Shown here: positions 46,780 through 64,000 of the stretch, one piece after another | Numbering within the stretch: position 1 is the stretch's first letter | How the letters are laid out: each line of letters opens with the position of its first letter | Assembly (NCBI GenBank): GCA_029747015.1 | Contig: JAKOGI010000187.1 | Span: 607,001 to 671,000, forward strand | DNA length: 64,000 bases | Direction: 5' to 3' | Source: Carnegiea gigantea | Taxonomy: Eukaryota > Streptophyta > Magnoliopsida > Caryophyllales > Cactaceae | The notes under the pieces: model-generated | Seen by the model: the letters and a program-made list of their open reading frames with translations, nothing else | Databases searched by the model: none | Told to the model about the DNA's origin: nothing | Position numbers and translations under genes: made by a program

Positions 46780-47880
46780 GAATATGTTACATACGTTCAG
46801 TGAATTTTTTTGAGAATACTAGTATAATAAGTAATAGCTAGCCATGACTTGAGCTTCAAGTTACGTACCCATTAACCTGGGCATGCAAATGTGACTTCAT
46901 TCGTAGTTAATGCATACATGTTATACAATATAATTGCAGTAATTCTTCACAAAGTCAACTCTTATGTTTATATATAGATAAAGGAACTAATTTTTACAGT
47001 TTCCCAAGGGTAATTGATCTTTTCTATGATCTGTCGTCGTTTAATTACATTCTCATGTAACATTAAAATGACTATGTAATACTAGGTACTTTCTGCTAAT
47101 TGGTTGTTTCATATGATTAATTTTGTAATGAAGACATGTACTTAAGTTGATATATTAAGTATATAGTCATCTAAGCAATTCTATTTGCTAACTTATAAAT
47201 GAAGAATTCAAAATATGTAAATCATATAAGAAATCCTTCAAATCATAATAAATCTCTCATAAGTTAAAGCCAGCTTTTAGTAATTTGTTCATGTCTTTTC
47301 AACATGATAGAAATGTCAGATATTAATCTGGCCAATCTCTTGGTGCAAAGTGTATACTAGTAGTCAAGTATATTTCAAGCTAGCGTTTAATTAATTAAAA
47401 ATTGGTGCTTAAAATGAAAGTTTGGATGTTGTTGATTATTCTTAACTCTGGCTCCTTTGATCACTTACAGAGGTGGTTGCATTATGATACATCGACACTA
47501 TTGTTGGGGATTGTAATGGTACACATGGGTCCTCTTTTTTTCTTCCTCAAGAATTCGTTCGTTTCAAAGCAAAGTGTAACAAATATTAATTAATGATTGA
47601 AAAGGAAAAAAACATTAATTAAAAGAAACTTCAATGAGTTAAAAAGAATTCTAAAAGATGTATATGAAAGTAACTAGAAGGAGTTGGAAGCAGTTGAAAA
47701 ATAAAACTTCAAGTAAAAAAAAAAAAAGAGAGAGAGAATTTTTAGTCGACAAATTGATCTTGAATTTTACTAGTCAAGACTTCATCATTCTCATCATTTG
47801 ATGTCAACATCTATACTATATACAGATACTAGTGAGTATATACTTTCACTTACAATTATTCACTTGCAGCATTATACATA
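46780..47880. other. Spacer upstream of the root-cap-type gene
   Basis: AT-rich DNA with no recognised coding sequence. It would contain the upstream regulatory region of the minus-strand root-cap-type gene, but I can point to no specific operator-like site. Confidence 0.4.
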
Positions 47881-47885
47881 TATAT

Positions 47886-48480
47886 TAGGTGTGAGCAATG
47901 GATCGGGTATTCATTGGATTAAGCAGTTGGTCCATTTAAACTATGGCTAATAAAAGGGCGGGTCAATAATAGATTGGGCCAACAATGGACCAGCCCATTA
48001 AAGCATATTAACGGGTCATACCGGACTAGTTCATTAACAGCCCGTTTAGTGACCTATTATGTTATTTTTTTCAACCTAGTTGACACACTAATTTATATGT
48101 TCTAGTTAGTTAACCTCATTACCAACACTTTATATATAATAATAATTATTATACATCATTGTTTTTTATAGGTTTGTTCCGTTTTTAAACAGGTCTAAAG
48201 TGGGCCACCCATGGACCGACCTGACATGACCTGTTTATTAGCTTAGTTGTGTATTTTCTAACTTTAAATTTGGACTAATTTAGTTTGGTTGAAAAATTAT
48301 AAAGACATTAGTTGAAAAATTAATCCACCAAAAATACTAATTAGGTAGTAATGGTGGGTCATGGGCTGGGTTAGGTTCATTTGACTCACAACCCAGACCG
48401 GCACATTAACAAATGTACTGAACTCGACCCGACCCGTTTAGTTAATGGGTTGGGTCAATTCGATCCAATTCAGTCCATTG
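47886..48480. mobile_element. Second copy of the 20260-type hAT-like MITE, inverted
   Basis: Begins TAGGTGTGAGCAATGGATCGG and ends TCCAATTCAGTCCATTGC, then runs into a TA microsatellite. Internal text is the reverse complement of 20260-20836, for example the GTTGACACACTAATTTATAT block and the ACCAACACTTTATATATAA block. Non-coding. Confidence 0.8.

Positions 48481-48547
<67 letters not shown>
48481..48547. repeat. (TA)n microsatellite
   Basis: About 65 bases of pure TA between two pieces of the same MITE family (47886-48480 and 48548-48620). Confidence 0.95.
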
Positions 48548-48551
<4 letters not shown>

Positions 48552-48620
48552 GGGCAACGGATCGAATGTTCATTAGATTAAGCAGTCGGCTCATTTAAAA
48601 TAGGGCTGATGAAAGGCTTT
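48548..48620. mobile_element. End fragment of the same MITE family
   Basis: GGGTGGGCAACGGATCGAAT, then TTCATTAGATTAAGCAGTCGG and AAATAGGGCTGATGAAAGG repeat the first 70 bases of the copy at 47886. The rest of the element is missing. Confidence 0.65.
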
Positions 48621-49260
48621 TATACTATAACTTGTCATTTGGCTACTGATATATGTAGATTTTGATTAAGAGATGAAAAAAGGCCAAATCCACATTCAAG
48701 GGAGGATTTGAGATTTAGGGATCCTAATTGGAGGATGCTTGCTTGAACCTTTTTGACTTACAAATATTGTTTTTGTATAATTTTGCTTTCTAATTTGTTC
48801 ATAAATGACCATATTTATGTCACAAATTTGAAGTCGAGTGTATTCATTTTTTGTTGTCTTTTTTTTTTAAAGGAGAAATGTTTTAAGTTCATATTAGTTA
48901 AAATTTGATGTCCAAATAGATTCTGCATCGAGTACGTTACAAATGGAGAAAAAAGAAATGAAAAAAATCTGTCCTGATTCTCTGGGTATTAATTAGTATT
49001 CTAATTAATTTCATGGATTACAAGAAGAAATAAGGAAGTAAAGCATTTTTGGGCAATCGCATCGGGTCGGGTCCTGCATAATAATCCAATTTTAGATTCA
49101 TTTATTTATGATTCGCAGATTTTCTACCATCCTCCCAATTTTCATTCTGCAAGTTTTGTTAAAAAAACAAAATCACCTCGTAACTTAACCATTAAAAAAA
49201 AAAAAAAAAAAAGCTAGGTAAAACTCCAAGCAGGTGTTCATAGTTTCATGATTTTCATCT

Positions 49261-57457
<8,197 letters not shown>

Positions 57458-57551
57458 AGAACAAGCACAAAAAGTAGAAGGCACAGGTTATAGCTACTCT
57501 CAAACATCTTTGAGAAATTGGGGGGTTATTAATCATGTCCAGTATATATAT

Positions 57552-57679
57552 ATACCAACGAGATCTTAGTTAAGTGATTAAAATTGAAGTCCTGAGTACA
57601 TCAGATTTCAGATTCGATTCCCCCTCTGCCCATTGTATATTATACTGTCTTCATGACCCATTTGAACCATGCCAAACAA
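57552..57679 (+). mobile_element. tRNA-derived SINE
   Basis: About 128 bases with box-A-like CTTAGTTAAGTG (57566-57577) and box-B-like GATTCGATTCC (57611-57621), the spacing of an internal RNA polymerase III promoter. It is flanked by the direct repeat ATGTCCAGTATATATAT (57535-57551 and 57680-57696), a typical target duplication. The paralogous site at about 37887 has no such sequence. Confidence 0.82.
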
Positions 57680-58504
57680 ATGTCCAGTATATATATCAAT
57701 TTCTCTGTCTTGAGCTTGTTTTTTTATCGGAGGAATTTCTTTTTCTTTATCCCCTCCCCTCTTTCACGCCTTTCTCCACTAGGGTGTTTCCATGAGAGAC
57801 GACGGACCCTTAGCGGGTAAGCTGTGTATGCAAAAAAATTGGAAAAAAAAATGTTCAAGGTTGGAGCTTTATAGTTACATATTTCAGAGTAGTTGCTATT
57901 AATTTTCAGACAAGACTGCTTCAAACATATAGTGAAAATACATGATAAACTAGTCTCTTCCATCGATTTGCTTTATGTGGTCCAACAAACTGTTTTCTAA
58001 TCTTCGTGATAAAATGATGGTCGTATGTACAATAAACTCTATAGCTAATAGAAATGAGGGGGAAATTATGGTCGAGGGAGTGTTGAGAAGAGAAAGTGGT
58101 TGCCAAATAATACCCAATTTGACACAATCAAAAAAGTGATTTTACCCTAGCTAGGAAGTAGGAAGGCACAACAAAATTTAATCAAGGCTTAACCGTGTTT
58201 GTAAATGGATCTAAATTTTTACCCATGACTAATTAATTAATACTATAGTAAACTTTTCTAAATTGTTCTACAATCTAAGTTATTTAGATAAATTCCACTT
58301 TTGAGGAAGAAGAAAATTCGGACATTAGAAATATCGTTATCATTAACTTATAAGTTATTGCTTGAGAAAATAAAGGGAAAATATGAAGTTTGATTGATAT
58401 CCTTTTGCTTTGAGCAAGCTTTTATTTGCCTAGGATAGTTAGAGTTAAGTGATCTAAATTAGTCTATATTTTTTTGGGTTTTAATTGCCAACTTTTGCAC
58501 TATT

Positions 58505-58519
58505 GGGGGGGGGGGGGGG
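58505..58519. repeat. Poly-G run
   Basis: Fifteen G in a row; the paralogous place in copy 1 (near 38846) has a poly-A run instead. Confidence 0.9.
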
Positions 58520-58619
58520 AACCTTGCTACATACATAGCTTATGGTACGTACATGGATTCACACATCTACAGAAAATCATGAAATAGTTAAAAGAATGCA
58601 ACTTAGATATATTCATAGC

Positions 58620-58940
58620 ATGATAAAGCAGATGAACAAATCATTTCAATTTTTTAAATTAAATCCACTTATATGTAGAAGAATTACAAAACAAAAAATA
58701 TTTTTTCAAGAGAAAATCAACCTTTTATAGATCACAATTTAAGGGAATTTTTTTTTTTTTGTGTAAAAAACAGTACATATAATTAATATGATGCAGGTAA
58801 ATTGAGACCAAAATTTTCAATAATAATTTCCAGTGACTAAATTATTTTAGTAAATCAATTTTGACCAAATAATTAGATGTCACGGATATATTAGGTTTCA
58901 TATTCTTTTTATTCCTTTTCGATTGTTCATATTTCATTAT
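58620..58940. other. AT-rich spacer
   Basis: No gene or repeat recognised between the end of the duplicated segment and the MITE cluster. Confidence 0.4.
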
Positions 58941-58949
58941 TTATTTTGA

Positions 58950-60210
58950 CCCTGTTTGGCAGCAACTGTTAGATGCTAACTGTTTGTATTAGTTGTTAGC
59001 TATTTAAATTAACTATTTGTATGAGACTATTAGCTGTTTGAATTAGTTGTTTGTAGAAAAATTATTTGATAAAATTAGCGGTTTTTGATAAAGTTGTGAG
59101 ACAAAAAGTTAAGGTCATGTTCACCAAATATTTTTTAGAAAAAAGTGTTTGGTAAAACTAGTTGTTTCTAAAAAAATATGTTGGTAAATTTTTATTTATG
59201 GCTTTATTTATGAATTACTTTTTACTGACATGTGGTGAATTTTTTTTACACTTGTGGATAATTATATCATTTTCATAAAAAGCTCTTCCTAAAGGCTAAT
59301 AGAAATAGGTTTCTGAAAAAGAGTTTTTTGGACCCAAAATGCTACTGCAAACAACTGTTTACTAAACACCTTTTAATTCTTTGACTAGGTCAAAATAACT
59401 AAAATCCTCCAAAATAGCTATTTTTGCCCAAAGAGTTGTTGTTACCAAGCACCCCCTTTGGCCCTGTTTGGCAAGCAATTGTTAACTATTTGTATTAGTT
59501 GTTAACTGTTAATTATTTGAATTAGCTGTTTGTATTAGCTATTCGTAGAAAAACTATTTGGTGAGTTAGCTGTTTTTGATAAAGTTGTGAGACAAAAATC
59601 TAAGGCCCTATTTGACAAACAACTGTTATCTGTTAGCTATTAGCTTTTAGTTATTTGTATTAGTTATTTGAATCAGCTATTTTTGGAAAAACGTTTGATA
59701 AAACTAACTGTTTCTAAAATATATGTTGGTAAATTTTCATTTATACCCTTATTTACGAATTACTTTTTAATGATATATAGAGCAATTTTTCCAAACTTGT
59801 GTACAATTACGCTATTTACAAAACGCTCTTCCCAAAAGATTAATGGGAATAACTTTTTCAAAAAGAGTTTTCTCGAGCCAAAGGTTATTGCAAACAACTA
59901 TTTACCAAACTTCCTTCGATTGTTTGTCTTGGCTAAAACAACTAAAATCCTTCCAAACATCTCCTTTTTTTTTTTTTTTTCCAAACAACTGTTGTCACAA
60001 AACACCTCCTAACTCTCAAAAAAAGTTATTCCAAAAAGTTCATAAAATTAATTTTTTTAAATTAGTTTTTTAGACTCAAAAAATTCTTCTAAACATTTTT
60101 TCTACCAAACACCTGTATTAACTTTTTAACTAAATTAAATAATTAATTTTGATTCAAAAAATTCTTTTTAACTAGAAAATTCTTCAAAAGAGTGTTTACC
60201 AAACACATTC
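58950..60210. mobile_element. Cluster of CTGTTTGG-type MITEs
   Basis: Three related starts: CCCTGTTTGGCAGCAACTG (58951), CCCTGTTTGGCAAGCAATTG (59462) and CCCTATTTGACAAACAACTG (about 59605), each followed by TTAGTTGTTAGCTATTTG-like and TTTTTGATAAAGTTGTGAGA text. Right-hand ends such as ACCAAGCACCCCC (59446-59458) and ACCAAACACCTTTTAATTC match them in inverse. The pattern suggests repeated self-insertion or tandem growth of one Tourist- or hAT-like family. It reaches to about 180 bases from the aldo/keto reductase start. Confidence 0.65.
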
Positions 60211-60392
60211 TTTGGTTTTTAACAATTGGCTACACTGGTCTAGTTGGGACGTGTTTCCTCTACAACCCCTCAAACATACGGCCGAAAAAAGCGGCAACGT
60301 TCATAAAAAAATCAACTTCTTTCCACAATTTTGCTTATCCTCTCCTCTCGTACTCTGCCCTCAATACTCTCACTTCAGTCCGCAGCTAAACA

Positions 60393-63300
60393 ATGTCAGC
60401 GTTTCTCAAGCAGTGCGCTGTTTCCCATCTGAACCCATTAAAACCCATTAAACCTGAGTCCCTAACGCGCCGCGACTCGCCTAGACTCGGGCTGAACTCA
60501 GTCAGGTGCGAGTCGACGGCGGCGGTGGCAGCGGAGAATCGCCGAGTCACGTTGAGTAACGGGAACGATTCGCTGGACATATGCCGAGTTTTGAATGGGA
60601 TGTGGCAGACGAGTGGTGGGTGGGGCCATATCGACCGAGTCGCCGCCGTTGAGGCCATGCTCCGTTATGCTGACGCTGGTCTTACTACCTTTGACATGGC
60701 CGATCACTGTAAATTTAAATTTGCTTCTTTGTTTAATTAATTTGAGCCCTTTGTTTTCATTTATTTCTGCATTTGTTCATGTAGTTTTGCTTTAATTCAC
60801 GATAATCAAAGTTGAAAAATTGCGCAAAGTTGGTTTTTTTTTTTTTTAAGGTGCCTGGAAAGTGGGCACTTCTGTGGGGGTAAATGTGCTTGTTTTTTGA
60901 GGAAATTTTGTTTGTTTGTTTGTCTTTTTGGGATGCATTTGTTCTTTTATTTGTGATTATGGGTTTGGATTTTGGTTGGATATTTCACTTTTTTGTGACG
61001 TGGGGCTTTGATCCTCCTGGGTTTGATTATTAGGTGATATATGTTTTTTCTCTGAAGTGAAGTTGTATGAGCTTATGTTTGAATGTCTTGGAATTATCAT
61101 CCTTATTGTCTTATGTTGGAACTTGGAAGACTGATGTGGATGGGGCTTACATTTCTTTTGCTTAATGGACTTTTTCTTGCCATCAAAAGGTGGTGTTTAA
61201 AAACAATTGTAAAAGGTGAAATCGCGCGAGTATTCCACGGTCAGAGAGAAGCTCCTCCCTGTTTTTGTTGCAAATGAATTGATGTGAGAGCTATTGGTAA
61301 GGGAGAAAATGGCATTGCAAAAACTGCATTTAGGCATCGATTGGTGTAGAAACTCGAGAACATAGGAGGGTTTTGATGTGGTTAGGACTGGGAAGTGGGA
61401 AGGATATTAGACATGTCACATGAGGTTGTTAGGAACTGTCTTGTCTCCTTAAATTCCTGCTGATCTGTGTGGAGAATTCGTTGCCTTTGGAGTCTACGTG
61501 AAGGCCTTTGCTGCAAGAAATGAAAAATTATCGTTTTGTTTCAATGTTTTTGAGGTGGATGCATCAATGAGGAGTCCAGGAGCCAAAGGTGAATGCATTT
61601 TTCTTGATGTAGTGTAATTGTGGAAGTTATGAATGACAATGGAGGGCCACAAACATGCAAAACCAGCAATTATATTGGGAGCTAACCAGTGTAGTGATAG
61701 TACAGCATGGAGAAGGTCTGGAGAATAACGATGATACTGTCAAGGAATAGATTGTTGAGGAGATGAAGATAATTGACACTACCATAAAAAAACCACATTG
61801 ACAAGAGTGGTTGTTTTAAGGTTTGGCAAAAGACATTATGAGTCATAGATGCGTAAAGAGGGTGTACCATGTGCTTTTAACTCTTAGATGGAAAGAATCC
61901 TGGAGTTTGTAAGGTTGTTCACACGAGCAGAAGGTTTTCCCAAAATACTGCTTGTCAGGCAGACCTTGTACTTTTGATGTCCATATGGGGGATCATCTTG
62001 TTGATTGGGTCTATCATTACTAAGTGCTGATTATGTAGCCAGCGCAAAGTGAACAACAGAACTCTTGGATATTCCTTCGGTCCCTCTTTTTTTTTTTTTT
62101 TTTGGGTACGGAATACATTTCCCGATATTTGAGTCAAGATCCATGTACCTAACAATGGCTGATGGGACGTGGGCATGTGGCGGATGAGAGGGCGGTTAAA
62201 GAAAAGTAGATGTGGATTAGGGACTACGAAATCAAGGGTATGCTTTGATAAGCATTTGCTTGGTTTGCTACTCTTGATACAAGTGGTTTATATAAGATCA
62301 TGGATCTCAGGAACTTTGTCTTAGTTTATAGGTCATTTCGAGTTTTGATTCTCCAAAGAGAGACTCTTTTTTTTTTTTGGGGGGGGGGGGGGAAGAACTT
62401 AGTTACTGTTGTGTCTTGCAACCGACATTTTGTAAGTCGTAACAGTTTGTTTTTTAGCTATCTGCAATCAAGTACGAGAGTAATTTGAAATGAATTATAC
62501 ATTCTAACGTCTCATTCTTCTTGATGTCTGCTTTGCTTTGCCTACCCTAAATTAAGCAGTTTTAGATTTGCACCTATCTGCAGTAAATTTCTGTGTCCCT
62601 TCTCCAAAAGGAAGAATCTTCTTGGTAGCCTGAAGCTGGGATCTGATTTGGATTTTGTTTCATCTGTTTCAGATGGACCTGCAGAGGATCTTTATGGAAT
62701 CTTTATTAATCGAGTCCGCCGAGAATGGCCGCCAGAGCTTTTAGCTGAGATCAGAGGGTGAGCCTGTTTTTCTTCTTCTTTTTTAAGCTTTTTTTTTGGG
62801 GGTATGTAGGGGTGCAAAGGCCGATGTGTTGAGGGATTGGTGCCTCGGCCTTCTGCCTTTAGTAACATCTCCCAGAGACTTTACAAACCATTCTAGCAGG
62901 CAGCCATAGGTTAGAGGGTGAATTGGAAGCAAAGCAAATCTCATCATTCTATTGTGCTTGACCCGTCCAATATTATTTCGTATTTGACTCGACTGAAGAG
63001 CTTAACTATCTGATAGGCAATAGCAATAGGGGATCCTGGATTACACGTCAATTTTTAGACATTGAGTTGAAATAGTTCTATAATATGTAAGTTTGTCGAT
63101 AAATCTCATAGTTTAAATTTTAATGTTGCTTTTAGCTTTTTCCTTGGTGTAGTCTGACAAAATGGGTTCCACCACCAGTGAAGATGACAAGGAGCTTTGT
63201 AGAGGATAACATCAACAGATCAAGGAAAAGAATGGATGTTGCTTGCTTGGACATGCTTCAATTCCACTGGTATGGATGCTTCTGATTCTGTGTTGCTCAT

Positions 63301-64000
63301 TTCACTTGGTGCAGTGGTTAGGAATTAGGATGTAAAATGAATATTTGGCCGTGACTTATAATGAGCATACGCTTACCTGTATATGGGTGCATGTATATAT
63401 TTTTGAAGAAAACAGCTAGAGTGCTTTTTCTACCTTACTCCCATTCTAGTCCTGTAAAGTGAAATGTTACTGCTTTGTTCCCAATAGAATATTGTTTATT
63501 TGGCCTTTATATTGGTTGCGACCAATTTGTCTTATTTGATCCGATTTGAAATTATGATGTTTAGATTTTAATCACATTCTTGAAATTTAAGAGAGGTAGA
63601 CTTACTTTTTATGGGAGACTCTGAGTTATGGTATGAAATTATAAGTCTTAACTGAAATAGACAACTTATCATCTTTGTATTGCTGGTTGCACCCATTTGT
63701 GGACTAAGCATGTTTAAGTTCCCTTCAATGCTGGTTTCATATGGAGCTGTAGCCAGATAAATCTAATGACGCCTGGTTGTTGGGTATTGTTCCTACTCAT
63801 TTACATATCTTAGCTTGAAATAGGTGGGATTATTCAAATCCTGGATATCTCGATGCATTAAAACATCTGACAGATCTGAAAGATGAAGGTTAGCCATTAG
63901 CTTGCCTATCATTTCTTGTGGCCAATGTCAGCAACCTTCAACATGTTGGTTATATTGAATCATTCTGCTAGTGTTTTTCAGGTAAAATCAAGACTGTGGC
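60393..64000 (+). CDS. Chloroplast-targeted aldo/keto reductase, 5' part (runs off the window)
   Basis: NAD(P)H-dependent oxidoreductase of the aldo/keto reductase fold; substrate not known. Exons 60393-60708, 62673-62757, 63153-63269, 63824-63888 and 63982 to beyond 64000 join in frame with standard GT/AG borders, giving 200 residues so far. Residues 1-50 are rich in Ser, Arg and Leu with few acids, a likely plastid transit peptide. Then LDICRVLNGMWQTSGGWG starts the barrel. Catalytic tetrad residues are all visible: Asp and Tyr in TFDMADHYGPAEDLYG (the Tyr codon spans the exon 1-2 junction), Lys in LTKWVPPPVKM, and His in DMLQFHWWDYSNPGYLDALK. The window ends at EGKIKTVA. Close plant relatives are sometimes annotated as radial-spoke-protein-5-like. 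Intron 1 is 1.96 kb and the upstream side is a MITE cluster. Confidence 0.92.
60709..62672 (+). other. Intron 1 of the aldo/keto reductase gene
   Basis: Donor ACT|GTAAAT and acceptor TTTCAG|ATGG. It contains T-runs and a T11G13 tract (about 62368-62392) but no ORF or repeat that I can name. Confidence 0.75.

Overview
The window reads as nuclear DNA of a flowering plant (eudicot): spliced genes with GT/AG introns, long AT-rich spacers, and several layers of nested plant transposons. A gene with tandem DUF6598-like modules and a tRNA-derived SINE of a type I associate with Amaranthaceae make Caryophyllales a reasonable but unproven guess. About two thirds of the sequence is mobile-element DNA. 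I see no tRNA, rRNA, CRISPR or bacterial features.

Layout. 0.2-1.2 kb: Ty3/gypsy remnant. 2.2-20.2 kb: a decayed Mutator-type region with a FAR1/MULE transposase pseudogene on + and a ULP1-protease-like gene on - converging on about 10.7-11.3 kb. The transposase is split by a hAT-like element (3753-8437, 8-bp target duplication), which itself holds a 3.4-kb TG..CA element that looks like a solo LTR (4581-8009, 5-bp duplication). The ULP1-like gene is split by a G-rich hAT MITE (14120-14890) and a 1.27-kb non-coding element (16621-17886). 20.3-20.8 kb: another MITE. 21.3-23.4 kb: two-module DUF6598-like gene. 24.6-37.4 kb: a minus-strand LINE split by a 10.8-kb CACTA (En/Spm) transposon (25743-36538, TTA duplication). 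The CACTA carries a TNPD-type transposase gene with one in-frame stop, an apparently intact seven-exon TNPA-type gene, and a PB1-like leader ORF. 37.5-39.5 kb: a partial copy of a histidine-phosphotransfer (HPt) gene, carrying a 575-bp MITE. 42.4-43.7 kb: Tourist-like element with a 0.9-kb ATT/AAT core. 45.0-46.7 kb: intact two-exon root-cap-domain gene with a proline-rich N-terminus (minus strand). 49.3-57.5 kb: six-exon pseudo-HPt gene whose third intron contains a complete but inactive Ty1/copia element (50346-56016), itself carrying an RTE-type LINE tail. 57.2-58.6 kb: the paralogous flank of the 37.5-kb copy, with a SINE. 59-60.2 kb: MITE cluster. 60.4 kb to the end: first five exons of a plastid-targeted aldo/keto reductase.

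Host genes that look usable are the root-cap protein, the HPt-like protein, the DUF6598-like gene (splice site uncertain) and the aldo/keto reductase. They share no evident pathway. The strongest observations are (i) an HPt gene that keeps its reading frame and splice sites despite a 5.7-kb intronic retrotransposon, yet has glutamine where the phosphoacceptor histidine is expected; (ii) two insertions (a MITE and a SINE) whose empty sites are preserved in the paralogous segment about 20 kb away; (iii) the nested insertions with readable target duplications; and (iv) a CACTA element with an intact TNPA-type gene beside a transposase broken by a single nonsense codon.
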